64,000 bases of DNA from Pseudomonas weihenstephanensis (GTDB lineage: Bacteria; Pseudomonadota; Gammaproteobacteria; Pseudomonadales; Pseudomonadaceae), in assembly GCF_001043055.1 (NCBI RefSeq), contig NZ_JYLF01000006.1, positions 62,001 to 126,000 of the forward strand, read 5' to 3'. Both the position numbers and the translations under genes were made by a program. Position 1 is the stretch's first letter. Each line of letters opens with the position of its first letter. Below, in pieces: positions 9,525-18,391 of this stretch. The notes below the pieces were generated by a model. The model ran no database searches. It was not told the DNA's origin and worked only from the letters and a program-made list of their open reading frames with translations.

Positions 9525-9998
9525 TCAACCGTTATTCAGCGCCTTGGCCTGCTCCAGCACGGCTTCAACATGCCCTGGCACTTTCACGCCGCGCCACGCG
9601 TGACGCAATACACCGTCCTTGTCGATCAAGAACGTGCTGCGATCCACGCCCAGGTACTCTTTGCCGTACAGCTTTTTCAGCTTGATCACCTCAAAAAGCT
9701 GGCACAGGGCTTCATCCTTGTCGCTCAGCAACTCGAACGGGAAACCGTGCTTGGCCTTGAAGTTCTCATGGGACTTGAGGCTGTCACGCGACACGCCAAA
9801 CACCTCAGTGTTGGCGGCCTGAAACTGCGCGTAATGGTCGCGAAAGCCTTGGCCTTCGGTGGTGCAACCCGGCGTGCTGTCTTTTGGGTAGAAGTAAATC
9901 ACCACCTGCTTGCCCTTGAGGTCCGACAGCGCGACGGTTTTGTCGCTGGTGGCCGGGATCTGGAAGTCGCTTACGGGTTGGTCAATTGCAACGGCCAT
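9525..9998 (-). CDS. bcp: Thioredoxin-dependent peroxiredoxin Bcp
   Basis: A 157-residue atypical 2-Cys peroxiredoxin that reduces hydrogen peroxide and organic peroxides. The peroxidatic Cys lies in the motif YPKDSTPGCTTEG near residues 37-49, in the AhpC/TSA fold; the second typical position is replaced by GQGFRD. It is followed by DKDEALCQLFEV, which holds a possible resolving Cys. The gene lies 12 bases after gcvR on the same strand, a neighbourhood conserved in Pseudomonas. Confidence 0.95.
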   Translation of the reverse strand: MAVAIDQPVSDFQIPATSDKTVALSDLKGKQVVIYFYPKDSTPGCTTEGQGFRDHYAQFQAANTEVFGVSRDSLKSHENFKAKHGFPFELLSDKDEALCQLFEVIKLKKLYGKEYLGVDRSTFLIDKDGVLRHAWRGVKVPGHVEAVLEQAKALNNG

Positions 9999-10010
9999 GA
10001 GGTGGTTTCC

Positions 10011-10571
10011 TTACATTGGGTTCTGCGGACGCCACGGTTCGATCAGTGCGTCCAGGTTCAGCGCATCGGCGAAATCGAGGAACTGATCGCGCAACCAGCT
10101 GATTTGCACGCCTGCCGGCAGCGTCACGGTGAACGTGGCATTGAGCATGGTGCCGCCGGTTTGTGGGGCCTGGTAGGTGTCGCAGGTCAGGTTTTCGAGC
10201 TCGACGTTGTGGTCGATGAAGAACTGGCACAGCTCATTAATGATGTCAGGGCGGTAAGCCGAGCTGACATAGGCTACGTAGGGCAGAGCTTGCGGGCGGG
10301 TTTCCAGCGCGGCGCTGCGCACCACATTGACGGTGAAAGCGTGTTTTTTAGCCAGTGCTGGCAAGCCAGCCTCAAGGCGCGCCAGCGCATCCCAGCTACC
10401 TGTGACTTCCAGGACCAGTGCACTGCACTCGCCGTGGCGAGTCAGGCGTGAGGTCACGACGGCGCAGCGATTTTCATGGCTGGCACGGCACAGGACGTTA
10501 GTCAGCTCCATGGGGTTGGCGCCAAGGGCACTGATGACAAGGAATTGTTCGCGAACTGAGGGGGTGGACAT
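10011..10571 (-). CDS. gcvR: Glycine cleavage system transcriptional repressor GcvR-like, ACT domains
   Basis: A 186-residue protein with two ACT domains: the N-terminal one near 5-75 (REQFLVISALGANPMELTNVLCR) and the second near 95-175 (PYVAYVSSAYRPDIINELCQFF). This is the layout of GcvR, which in enterics binds GcvA and represses the gcv operon in response to glycine. It is co-oriented with bcp and divergent from dapA. Regulatory function is by family; no DNA-binding domain is present. Confidence 0.88.
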   Translation of the reverse strand: MSTPSVREQFLVISALGANPMELTNVLCRASHENRCAVVTSRLTRHGECSALVLEVTGSWDALARLEAGLPALAKKHAFTVNVVRSAALETRPQALPYVAYVSSAYRPDIINELCQFFIDHNVELENLTCDTYQAPQTGGTMLNATFTVTLPAGVQISWLRDQFLDFADALNLDALIEPWRPQNPM

Positions 10572-10896
10572 TCAGCCTTCCTAAAACGATGAGTGGTCGG
10601 TACGTGCGGTGCAGGGGTGGCCTGGCCCGGGTAGTTGTGACTCGCCCAGTGTCCACAAAAGGCCGTCACCTACGGTTTGCACTGGCTGCAAACCACGCGT
10701 GGTGGCGCTTGGGCGGGGCTTTGGGCGCGTTACAAGGATCAGGGAAACAGGCTCATGCACACATCAGTACCCATCAAAGGCTGAAGGGTAGCGAAAAGCA
10801 GCGCGAAGGGGAATGCTCATCGGGCGCGCTGTTGCTTGTGCAAGGGTCAAGGCGCCAGTACCATTACGGCTCTCTTTTTCCGGCAGGAGCGGTTGC
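10572..10896. other. Gene-free region between divergent gcvR and dapA
   Basis: These 325 bases must hold the gcvR and dapA promoters. I see no convincing open frame with its own start site, no tRNA and no obvious terminator. A possible hairpin gtttgcactggctgcaaac (about 10676-10694) is present. The upstream in-frame extension of dapA (from 10813) has no homology and is rejected. Confidence 0.5.
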
Positions 10897-11775
10897 ATGA
10901 TTGCGGGCAGTATGGTGGCACTGGTCACACCTATGGATGCACAAGGTCGCCTGGATTGGGACGCTCTGAGCAAACTGGTGGACTTTCACCTGCAAGAGGG
11001 CACCAACGCCATTGTTGCCGTTGGCACTACAGGTGAATCGGCAACGCTGGATGTGAACGAACACATCGAAGTGATTCGTCACGTTGTCAAACAAGTCGCA
11101 GGACGTATTCCGGTGATCGCCGGTACGGGCGCCAACTCGACGCGTGAAGCGATCGAGCTGACCACGAACGCGAAGGCGGCCGGCGCTGATGCGTGCCTGC
11201 TGGTCACGCCGTATTACAACAAGCCGACCCAGGAAGGCTTGTATCAGCACTTCAAGACCATCGCTGAAGCGGTCGACATTCCACAGATCCTGTACAACGT
11301 GCCCGGCCGTACGGCGTGCGACATGTTGCCTGCCACGGTCGTGCGCCTGTCGACCGTGCCAAACATCATCGGTATCAAGGAAGCCACCGGCGACCTGCAA
11401 CGCGCCAAGGACATCCTGGCCAGTGTCAGCAGCGACTTTCTGGTGTACTCGGGCGATGATGCCACCGCGGTTGAGCTGATCCTGCTCGGCGGCAAGGGCA
11501 ACATCTCGGTCACCGCCAACGTTGCGCCGCGTGCCATGAGTGACCTGTGTGCGGCGGCAATGGCCGGCGACGCAGTCAAAGCCCGTGAAATCCACGAAAA
11601 GCTGATGCCGCTCAATAAAACCCTGTTTATCGAATCCAACCCTATCCCCGTGAAGTGGGCGCTGCATGAGATGGGCTTGATGCCGGACGGTATCCGTCTG
11701 CCGCTCACCTGGCTCAGCGAAGCCTGCCACGAACCGCTGCGTCAGGCCCTGCGCCAATGCGGCGTATTGGTTTAA
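10897..11775 (+). CDS. dapA: 4-hydroxy-tetrahydrodipicolinate synthase
   Basis: First committed enzyme of the lysine/meso-diaminopimelate branch, condensing pyruvate with aspartate semialdehyde. The protein has 292 residues, the normal length. Motifs: GTTGESATL near 43-51, [13 protein letters not shown] near 102-114, YNVPGRT near 133 and the Schiff-base lysine in GIKEATGD near 159-166. The start [14 protein letters not shown] follows CAGGAG. It is followed by bamC 17 bases downstream, an operon pairing conserved in Gammaproteobacteria. Confidence 0.97.
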   Translation: MIAGSMVALVTPMDAQGRLDWDALSKLVDFHLQEGTNAIVAVGTTGESATLDVNEHIEVIRHVVKQVAGRIPVIAGTGANSTREAIELTTNAKAAGADACLLVTPYYNKPTQEGLYQHFKTIAEAVDIPQILYNVPGRTACDMLPATVVRLSTVPNIIGIKEATGDLQRAKDILASVSSDFLVYSGDDATAVELILLGGKGNISVTANVAPRAMSDLCAAAMAGDAVKAREIHEKLMPLNKTLFIESNPIPVKWALHEMGLMPDGIRLPLTWLSEACHEPLRQALRQCGVLV

Positions 11776-11792
11776 TTGAGGAAGCACTACGC

Positions 11793-12908
11793 ATGAAGCG
11801 ATTGGCCGGACTTTCCGCACTAGCCGTGATTATTTCAAGCACCAGCGGCTGCGGTTGGCTGTGGGGTCCAGAGGGTTACTTCCGGGACCGTGGCAGTGAT
11901 TACCTGGAAGCGCAACAAACAGCGCCCATGCAGTTGCCGCCGGGTGTCCAGACTGACAAGCGCCTGGTGCCACTGTTGCCGATCCCGAGCAACGTGCCCA
12001 ATGACAACATCAAGGGTGAGTTTGAAGTGCCACGCCCGCAACCTTTGGTGGCGACTTCCAGTGCCAGCGATTTCAGCCTGCAAAAAAGCGGCGACAGCCG
12101 TTGGCTGATGGCGCAGCGTGCGCCGTCCGAGGTGTGGCCTCTGGCATTGCAATTCTTCCAGGACAATGGCTTTCGCATTGACGAGCAGCGCCCGCAAACC
12201 GGCGAGTTCACGACGATCTGGCAGGGCGCGAGCGAGTTGTCTGCACCGATGGCGCGCCACTTGGGCAGCAGCGGTCTGGCCGCCGACAGCGAAACCCGTC
12301 TTCGGGTGCGCATCGAGCCAGGCGTGCAGCGCAACACCAGCGAAGTGTATGTGGTCAGTGCCAACCGTCCTGCGGGCAGCACGGCCAATGTCGACTTCAC
12401 CAACCGCTCGGTTAACACCGGTCTGGACGCGGCACTGGTCGACGAAATGCTGATCAGCATGAGCCGCAGCGCGGACAAGGGCGGCACTGTGTCGCTGCTG
12501 GCGGCACGAGACTTCGATACCCCGACACGCGTCACCTTGAGCGAAGACGGCAGCGGCAACCCGGTGTTGACCCTCAACGAAGACCTGGACCGTGCCTGGT
12601 CCAGTGTTGGCCGCGCGCTTGAGCAAGGCGAATGGCGCGTTGAAGACATCAACCGCACCTTGGGCCTTTACTACATCAACCTGGCCGAAAAAGCCCAGAA
12701 GAAAGACGAGAAGCCTGGCTTCTTCGCCGGACTTTTTGGCAGCAAACCGGACAAGGAAGAAGTTGAAGCCCGAGCTCAGCGTTATCAGGTTCGCCTGAGC
12801 AAGGTTGGCGATGCGGTACAGGTGACGGTCGAAGAAAACATCAACACCGTTGCCTCGCCAGAAATGGCGCGCAAAGTGTTGGGCGTGATCCAAGACAACC
12901 TGGGCTGA
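11793..12908 (+). CDS. bamC: Outer membrane assembly lipoprotein BamC
   Basis: A lipoprotein subunit of the BAM complex that inserts beta-barrel proteins in the outer membrane. The protein has 371 residues. The signal peptide ends at lipobox SSTSGC (Cys near 22), followed by the unstructured N-terminal region that binds BamD and two helix-grip domains. The start follows TTGAGG. Located between dapA and an MBL-fold gene with only 4 bases to the latter, so probably one operon. Somewhat longer than the E. coli protein (344), mostly in the C-terminal half. Confidence 0.93.
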   Translation: MKRLAGLSALAVIISSTSGCGWLWGPEGYFRDRGSDYLEAQQTAPMQLPPGVQTDKRLVPLLPIPSNVPNDNIKGEFEVPRPQPLVATSSASDFSLQKSGDSRWLMAQRAPSEVWPLALQFFQDNGFRIDEQRPQTGEFTTIWQGASELSAPMARHLGSSGLAADSETRLRVRIEPGVQRNTSEVYVVSANRPAGSTANVDFTNRSVNTGLDAALVDEMLISMSRSADKGGTVSLLAARDFDTPTRVTLSEDGSGNPVLTLNEDLDRAWSSVGRALEQGEWRVEDINRTLGLYYINLAEKAQKKDEKPGFFAGLFGSKPDKEEVEARAQRYQVRLSKVGDAVQVTVEENINTVASPEMARKVLGVIQDNLG

Positions 12909-12912
12909 CCTT

Positions 12913-13671
12913 ATGCGTTTTGCCGTTCTCGGCAGTGGTAGCCAAGGGAATGGCACGCTGATAGCCAGCGACAGCACGTATGTACTGGTCGATTGCGGTT
13001 TCTCCTTGCGAGAAACCGAGCGCCGTCTGGTTCGGTTGGGGGTTAGCCCACACCAACTGAGCGCGATTCTGGTAACCCACGAACATGCCGATCACGTGCA
13101 TGGCGTGGGTTTACTGTCTCGGCGTTACAATTTGCCGGTGTACATGAGCCGTGGCACCCAGCGCGGGATGCGCAAACCGCTTGAGCCTGCAGGCTTCGTG
13201 GCAGGCGGCGAGATGCTGCAGATAGGCGCGTTGAGCATCAGCGTCACCCGGGTTGCGCATGATGCCCAAGAACCCACGCAATACGTCTTCAGTGATGGTC
13301 AGCGACGCTTTGGCTTGTTGACTGATCTGGGGTCGTACTGTGACGGGGTACTGGACAGTTACCGTGGTCTGGATGCGTTGATGATCGAAGCCAACCATTG
13401 TCGCGACATGCTTGCCCGTGGTCACTACCCGTATTTTTTAAAACAGCGGGTAGGCGGCCAGGAAGGACATTTGAACAACCATCAGGCTGCAAGCCTGGTG
13501 GCCGAGCTGGGCTGGCAAGACCTGCAACACTTGGTACTGGCTCACCTCAGCAGCAAGAACAACCTGCCGCAGCTGGCCCGGCAATGTTTTGTCGACACCC
13601 TGGGGTGCGACCCGGACTGGCTGCAATTGGCCGATCAAGATTCAGGGCTCGACTGGCGCACAATCGCCTAG
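12913..13671 (+). CDS. MBL-fold metallohydrolase (YycJ/WalJ-like)
   Basis: A 252-residue cytoplasmic metallo-beta-lactamase-fold protein. Opening motif FAVLGSGSQGNGTLI, metal motif THEHADHVHG near residues 56-65, EANHCRDML near 159 and an HLSSKNN region near 213 supply the usual ligands. Members of this clade have 5'-exonuclease activity in Bacillus, but the substrate here is unproven. Four bases separate it from bamC and 28 from purC. Confidence 0.88.
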   Translation: MRFAVLGSGSQGNGTLIASDSTYVLVDCGFSLRETERRLVRLGVSPHQLSAILVTHEHADHVHGVGLLSRRYNLPVYMSRGTQRGMRKPLEPAGFVAGGEMLQIGALSISVTRVAHDAQEPTQYVFSDGQRRFGLLTDLGSYCDGVLDSYRGLDALMIEANHCRDMLARGHYPYFLKQRVGGQEGHLNNHQAASLVAELGWQDLQHLVLAHLSSKNNLPQLARQCFVDTLGCDPDWLQLADQDSGLDWRTIA

Positions 13672-13699
13672 CCCACCTACTTAGCATGCGGAGCCCATC

Positions 13700-14413
13700 A
13701 TGGAAAAACGTGAAGAACTCTATCGCGGTAAAGCGAAATCGGTTTACAAGACCGATGACGAAAACCGCCTGATCCTGCTGTTTCGCAACGACACCTCGGC
13801 GTTCGACGGCAAGCGTATTGAGCAGCTTGATCGCAAAGGTATGGTGAACAACAAGTTCAACGCCTTCATCATGCGCAAACTCGAAGAAGCCGGCGTACCG
13901 ACTCAATTCGACAAACTGCTGGGCGACAACGAATGCCTGGTCAAAAAACTCGACATGATCCCCGTCGAGTGCGTTGTGCGTAACTACGCGGCAGGTAGCC
14001 TGGTCAAGCGCCTGGGCGTGGAAGAGGGCATGAAGCTCAACCCCTACACCTTCGAACTGTTCCTTAAAGACGACGCCAAGGGCGACCCGTTCATCAACGA
14101 ATCCCACGTCGTGGCGTTTGGTTGGGGCACGGCCGAGCAACTGGTTCGCATGAAAGAACTCTCGCTCAAGGTTAACGACGTACTTAACAAGCTGTTCGAT
14201 GAGGCTGGCCTGATGCTGGTCGACTTCAAACTGGAGTTTGGTGTTTTCCACGATGGTTCCATCGTGCTGGGCGACGAATTCAGCCCGGACGGCTGCCGCC
14301 TGTGGGACAAGGCCACCGGCAAGAAAATGGACAAAGACCGCTTCCGCCAGGGTCTGGGCGGCGTGATCGAAGCTTACGAAGAAGTTGCACAGCGTCTGGG
14401 TGTACCGCTTTAA
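13700..14413 (+). CDS. purC: Phosphoribosylaminoimidazole-succinocarboxamide synthase
   Basis: SAICAR synthetase of de novo purine synthesis: joins aspartate to CAIR using ATP. The protein has 237 residues, the normal length. Motifs: [15 protein letters not shown] near 8-22, [18 protein letters not shown] near 91-108 and LVDFKLEFG near 174. The strong GGAG Shine-Dalgarno supports the ATG. It ends the dapA-bamC-MBL-purC run, and tRNA-Ser follows 93 bases later. Confidence 0.97.
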   Translation: MEKREELYRGKAKSVYKTDDENRLILLFRNDTSAFDGKRIEQLDRKGMVNNKFNAFIMRKLEEAGVPTQFDKLLGDNECLVKKLDMIPVECVVRNYAAGSLVKRLGVEEGMKLNPYTFELFLKDDAKGDPFINESHVVAFGWGTAEQLVRMKELSLKVNDVLNKLFDEAGLMLVDFKLEFGVFHDGSIVLGDEFSPDGCRLWDKATGKKMDKDRFRQGLGGVIEAYEEVAQRLGVPL

Positions 14414-14468
14414 ACCGTAAAAAACGCGCAAGCATCTGATAGCACGCAGTTTTTTTGAAAAATAAGGT

Positions 14469-14496
14469 TTGCCTAAATCAAAACAACTGTTATGAT
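14469..14496 (+). promoter_or_regulatory. Promoter of tRNA-Ser(CGA)
   Basis: -35 TTGCCT at 14469-14474 and -10 TATGAT at 14491-14496 with a 16-base spacer, followed by a GC-rich discriminator gcgcgcc before the tRNA. The GC-rich discriminator is typical of stringently controlled stable-RNA promoters. Confidence 0.65.
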
Positions 14497-14506
14497 GCGC
14501 GCCGTT

Positions 14507-14596
14507 GGAGAGATGCCAGAGTGGCCGAATGGGACGGATTCGAAATCCGTTGTACTGGCGACAGTACCTAGGGTTCGAATCCCTATCTCTCCGCCA
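14507..14596 (+). tRNA. serX: tRNA-Ser, anticodon CGA
   Basis: A 90-base type II tRNA with encoded CCA. Acceptor stem GGAGAGA pairs with TCTCTCC, the discriminator is G. The anticodon stem is acgga/tccgt with loop ttcgaaa, giving anticodon CGA at 14541-14543, which reads UCG. The long variable arm (gtactggcgacagtac region) is as expected for serine. The T-arm holds GGTTCGAATCC. Confidence 0.97.
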
Positions 14597-14611
14597 TTAT
14601 TGAATACGACT

Positions 14612-14650
14612 AAGCCCCTGAAATGGTTAAACATTTCAGGGGCTTTTTCG
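14612..14650 (+). terminator. Intrinsic terminator of tRNA-Ser
   Basis: A perfect 14-base-pair stem, aagcccctgaaatg (14612-14625) with catttcaggggctt (14632-14645), loop gttaaa, followed by TTTTCG. It lies 15 bases after the tRNA. Confidence 0.92.
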
Positions 14651-14716
14651 TTTGGGGGCAATTTGGGGGAGTGGGGGAGCGTGATATTCCCCCAGGGATT
14701 CGATTTGATCCCCTAA

Positions 14717-14956
14717 ATGGCCTATTACGAAAAACGCGGTGATGCTTGGCGAGCCCAGATTCGCCGCAAAGGATACCCAGCACTTTCAGCGACCTTTGAT
14801 ACCAAGGCAGAAGCCCAGCGGTGGGCTGCCGAAGTGGAAGGCGACATGTCGCGTGCCCGTATTGTGGATATACGAGAAGCTGAGAGCACAACGCTCAAGG
14901 ACGCTTTAACGCGATATCAGAACGACAGGGACAAGGTTCTATTTCACCGTACCTGA
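14717..14956 (+). pseudogene. Truncated tyrosine-recombinase (phage/island integrase) N-terminus
   Basis: 79 codons beginning MAYYEKRGDAWRAQIRRKGY, the N-terminal beta-hairpin typical of tyrosine integrases found at tRNA genes, followed by FDTKAEAQRWAAEVEGDM and DALTRYQ. Similarity stops near residue 70, and the frame then ends with an unrelated LFHRT tail, so the arm-binding region is partly kept but the catalytic domain is absent. It starts 121 bases after the 3' end of tRNA-Ser, as expected for an integrase whose element used that tRNA as attachment site. No matching downstream att copy was seen. Confidence 0.75.
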
Positions 14957-15056
14957 ACCCCACAATGTTTCTAAGCTCAAGGCCTCAGTCGTTTGTATCG
15001 GCTGTCGATCAGTAGGCAAATCTTCAGCGTGCTTACTGGCTCGCGCAGATTTCGCC

Positions 15057-15848
15057 TCAACTAATCGCAGGGTACTCCGCCACCTGGTCAGGCCACGGGC
15101 TGAGCAGTTCAAACCCGTCGTCCGTTACGGCGACCATGTGTTCCCACTGGGCTGACAGCGATTGGTCTTTGGTGACGACCGTCCAGTGATCCGTCAGGGT
15201 TTTTACGTGGCGCTTGCCAGCGTTGAGCATGGGTTCGATGGTGAAGATCATGCCGGTCTTGAGTTTCATGCCTTGGCCCGGATAACCGTAATGCAGCACT
15301 TGCGGCTCGTCGTGGTACACCTTGCCGATGCCGTGGCCGCAGTATTCACGTACCACACTGAAGCCTTCTTTTTCGGCAAGGCTTTGAATGGCGTGGCCAA
15401 TGTCGCCCAACGTAGCGCCGGGACGCACCACGCGGATGCCTGCGCACATGGCATCGTAGGTGGTTTTGACCAAGTGACGCGCTTCGGGGCTTGGCTCACC
15501 CACGAAATACATGCGGCTGGTGTCGCCATACCAGCCATCTTTGACCACGGCGATGTCGATATTGATGATGTCGCCGTCTTTTAACGGGCTGGCAGAGGGA
15601 ATGCCGTGGCAGACCACGTCGTTGACGGAGGTGCACACGGTTTTCGGGAAACCGTGATAGCCCACGTTGCCCGGTATGGCTTTTTGCACATTGACGATGT
15701 AGTCGTGGCAGATCTGGTCCAGTTGGTCGGTGGTAACCCCCGGCTTCACATGGTCCGCGATCATCGCTAATACTTCTGCGGCCAGTTTTCCGGCAACTTT
15801 GGATTGGGCAATTTGAGCCGGGGTATTGATTGTGACGTGGGTTTTCAT
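15057..15848 (-). CDS. map: Type I methionine aminopeptidase
   Basis: Removes the N-terminal methionine from nascent proteins in the cytoplasm. The protein has 263 residues, the normal length. Metal ligands are visible in DIINIDIAVVKDGWYGDTSRMY near 93-113, CGHGIG near 170 and TIEPML near 205, with the pita-bread fold. The start ATG overlaps the ParD-like stop as ATGA (4 bases), so translation is coupled. Most pseudomonads also have a second map near rpsB, which is outside this window; this may therefore be an accessory paralogue. Confidence 0.93.
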   Translation of the reverse strand: MKTHVTINTPAQIAQSKVAGKLAAEVLAMIADHVKPGVTTDQLDQICHDYIVNVQKAIPGNVGYHGFPKTVCTSVNDVVCHGIPSASPLKDGDIINIDIAVVKDGWYGDTSRMYFVGEPSPEARHLVKTTYDAMCAGIRVVRPGATLGDIGHAIQSLAEKEGFSVVREYCGHGIGKVYHDEPQVLHYGYPGQGMKLKTGMIFTIEPMLNAGKRHVKTLTDHWTVVTKDQSLSAQWEHMVAVTDDGFELLSPWPDQVAEYPAIS

Positions 15849-16105
15849 TGGTCGGCCTGCGAAGCGATTTCGATAACGTTTGCGTCTTGAACCAGTCCGC
15901 TCAACTGCTTGAGATCCAGACCGCCAGCCACTTCGGCGCGGATCAGCAAACGGCAGATTTGGTTGTGGTCCAGGTTGGGGTGCAGCTCAGTCAGCATGCC
16001 GATGCGCATCCAGTGTTCGGCTTGAGCGTTGATTGAGCGGCTCAGCGCATCGCTGGCGAGTCGCAGATTTTCGTGCATGTGGTCAGAGATTTTTACGATG
16101 CCCAT
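15845..16105 (-). CDS. ParD-like antitoxin-family protein
   Basis: An 86-residue protein of the ParD-like family (DUF3423 type): MGIVKISDHMHENLRLAS, then RSINAQAEHWMRIGML, then a C-terminal acidic region. The start is the ATG giving MGIVKIS, not the upstream one, as family members begin there. It overlaps map by 4 bases (ATGA). The N-terminal part resembles a ribbon-helix-helix DNA-binding motif. No RelE/ParE toxin gene sits next to it. Its role could be regulation of its own operon with map; this is inferred. Confidence 0.8.
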   Translation of the reverse strand: MGIVKISDHMHENLRLASDALSRSINAQAEHWMRIGMLTELHPNLDHNQICRLLIRAEVAGGLDLKQLSGLVQDANVIEIASQADQ

Positions 16106-16244
16106 CGGTACGTCCAATATGAAATGCATATGAAACGTATATTAGTCGATGCTGAGGGGTAAGCGAAAGGGCGGGCCAATGACCGCATGTGACGGGCCAG
16201 CCCTTGCAGCCAATAAGTGAATGCGCTGCAAGGGAAGGTTTACC

Positions 16245-17792
16245 TTATGTTTTTGACAGGTGAACGCGAGTCACACGGCGTTCTTCGACCTCAGTGACGG
16301 TCAAGTCCCAGCCTTGCCACTCAACCCGATCGCCCTTCATCGGCAAACGGTCCAGCAGACTCATGACCATGCCGGCCAGCGTGTGGTAATCGTCCGTACC
16401 TTGTGCAGGAAACCCCGTACGCTCGCGCACCTGGTTCAGGTTCACGGCACCGCTGACCAGGTAGCCGTCACCGAGCACCTCAATGCCCGGGCCGTCTATT
16501 TCACTGGCGTCCGGCAGTTCACCGGCAATCGACTCCAAAATGTCGGTCATGGTCAGAATGCCGAGGAAATCCCCGAACTCGTTTACTACGAACGCAATGT
16601 GCGTCGACTCTTTGCGCATTTGCTCCAAAGCATTGAGGATCGTGAAGCTGTCTAGCAAGTTGATGGTTTTTCGTGCCATGGCCTCAAGGTTGGGTTGATT
16701 GCCCGCGAGCAGCTCCTTGAGCAGTTCTTTCTTATGAATAAATCCCAGCGGTTCATCGATACGGCCTTCGCGAATTAGCGGCAGTCGGGAGTACGACGAA
16801 TGCATCAGCGTTGTACGAATAGTTTCTGCTGAATCGGCCAGGTCGATATGGTCGATGTCGCTACGCGGGGTCATGACACTGCGTATTGGGCGCTCGGCCA
16901 GTTGCAGCACACCGCTGATCATGATCCGCTCACGTCGATGAAACACGTGTTTGGTCTGGCCACCGTCGAGCATGTCCGCAATCTCGTCGTCCACCTCATC
17001 GGCTTGCAGTGTGCGGCCGCTCAACAGGCGCATCACCGCGTGCGCCGTGCGCTCACGCATGGGGCGCATGCCGTGCAGGCTTTTTTTGCGTCGGGCGCGG
17101 GCGATCTGGTTGAACAGCTCGATCACAATCGAGAAGCCAATGGCCGCATACAGATAACCCTTCGGAATGTGGAAACCCAACCCTTCGGCCGTGAGGCTGA
17201 AGCCGATCATCATCAAAAAGCCCAGGCACAGCATGATCACGGTGGGGTGGCTGTTGACGAAACGGGTGAGTGGTTTGCTGGCCAGCATCATCAAGCCGAT
17301 GGAGAACACGACCGCGATCATCATCACCGACAAGTGTTCGACCATGCCTACAGCGGTGATCACCGCATCGAGCGAGAAAACCGCGTCCAATACCACGATT
17401 TGCGCCACGATCGGCCAGAACATGGCGTAGGTCGTGTTTGATGTGCGTTCGGCGACATGGCCTTCGAGACGCTCATGCAACTCCATCGTGGCCTTGAACA
17501 ACAGGAACAGGCCGCCGAACAGCATGATCAGGTCACGGCCCGAGAACACCTTGTCGAACACCTCAAACAAAGGTTCGGTGAGGGTCACCATCCACGAAAT
17601 ACTGGCCAGCAGGCCCAGGCGCATCAACAACGCCAACGACAGACCGATGACGCGGGCCCGGTCGCGCTGCTCGGGCGGGAGCTTGTCAGCCAGAATGGCA
17701 ATAAACACCAGGTTGTCGATACCGAGCACCAGCTCCAGCACGATCAGCGTCAGCAGGCCAAGCCAGGCCGTAGGATCTGCAATCCATTCCAT
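16245..17792 (-). CDS. TerC-family membrane protein with CBS and CorC_HlyC domains (YoaE-like)
   Basis: A 515-residue inner-membrane protein. The N-terminal half is a TerC domain of about 7 membrane helices ([27 protein letters not shown]; acidic membrane motif [12 protein letters not shown] and [12 protein letters not shown]). A CBS-pair region follows ([16 protein letters not shown] near 305), then a C-terminal CorC_HlyC transporter-associated domain ([12 protein letters not shown]). This is the layout of E. coli YoaE. Transport of metal ions is suggested by family; the substrate is unknown. Confidence 0.9.
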   Translation of the reverse strand: MEWIADPTAWLGLLTLIVLELVLGIDNLVFIAILADKLPPEQRDRARVIGLSLALLMRLGLLASISWMVTLTEPLFEVFDKVFSGRDLIMLFGGLFLLFKATMELHERLEGHVAERTSNTTYAMFWPIVAQIVVLDAVFSLDAVITAVGMVEHLSVMMIAVVFSIGLMMLASKPLTRFVNSHPTVIMLCLGFLMMIGFSLTAEGLGFHIPKGYLYAAIGFSIVIELFNQIARARRKKSLHGMRPMRERTAHAVMRLLSGRTLQADEVDDEIADMLDGGQTKHVFHRRERIMISGVLQLAERPIRSVMTPRSDIDHIDLADSAETIRTTLMHSSYSRLPLIREGRIDEPLGFIHKKELLKELLAGNQPNLEAMARKTINLLDSFTILNALEQMRKESTHIAFVVNEFGDFLGILTMTDILESIAGELPDASEIDGPGIEVLGDGYLVSGAVNLNQVRERTGFPAQGTDDYHTLAGMVMSLLDRLPMKGDRVEWQGWDLTVTEVEERRVTRVHLSKT

Positions 17793-18391
17793 AATGATCA
17801 GTCAACCTCGTGCGCAAAATGAGAAACGGATGACCGTGTGGCCACAGCTCTAGCGTCATGCACGCTTAAGCGCGGCATTTTTTTTGGGGGTAAGCAATGG
17901 GCTAGAGAACCTGTGATACACAAAGCCACAGCAATGCGGCGTGGGTGCGACAGATTATAGCGCAGCGTTGGAAGGAGGCGCGCAAGGGCGGGTGTTGCAA
18001 AGAAGCGACTGGGAGGCTCCAGGAGGGTGTTCATATAGACCTGTTGTGAAATAGGGGAGGCAAGACTACAGCGTTTTTTGGGTTTTTTGATGGGCGCAGT
18101 TATTACAAAATTTAACCGGTTGAGGGGCTTGGTGGGGGGGTGAAAAAGAAAATACGGTAAGCACATTAATGAGCCTGAGAGCGGAACTTATAAAGTCGTT
18201 AGTACTTTTAGTGTGCGGCTGAAAGGATTCATGTTTGAAAAAGCCCCTGAACATTTCAAAAGTAGGGGGGCTTTAAGAATCGTCTTATTACCCACTTAGT
18301 TGGCCTGGGCTACTGTCCGGCACCCGATTTAAACGGGACCTTGAACCCACTCAAGGCACATAAAACTAATCAGTAGTAAGGAAGTACCGTT
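17793..18391. other. Gene-free region between TerC-like and lipoprotein genes, with hairpins
   Basis: About 600 bases with no supportable gene. It is less GC-rich than its surroundings and has T-runs (gcgttttttgggttttttg near 18070). Near 18236-18360 are three hairpins: aaagcccc/ggggcttt (18240-18247, 18267-18274), cccg/cggg (18323-18326, 18334-18337) and ccttga/tcaagg (18339-18344, 18351-18356). See the matching finding on a possible RNA. Confidence 0.55.
18236..18275 (-). terminator. Orphan hairpin with T-run on the minus strand
   Basis: Read on the minus strand, aaagcccc...ggggctttttc forms an 8-base-pair stem with a 19-base loop and ends in five T's. It resembles the tRNA-Ser terminator (shared aagcccctga and catttca). 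No annotated minus-strand gene ends here, since the next gene to the right is on the plus strand. Confidence 0.5.

Noticed and set aside
10572..10896. Possible lysine riboswitch before dapA
   Set aside because: No conserved lysine-riboswitch core seen, and pseudomonads are not known to use one here.
14957..15056. Open stretch after the integrase remnant (FYFTVPEPHNVSKLKASVV...)
   Set aside because: No start codon, no homology, and it runs into map antisense; probably decayed island DNA.
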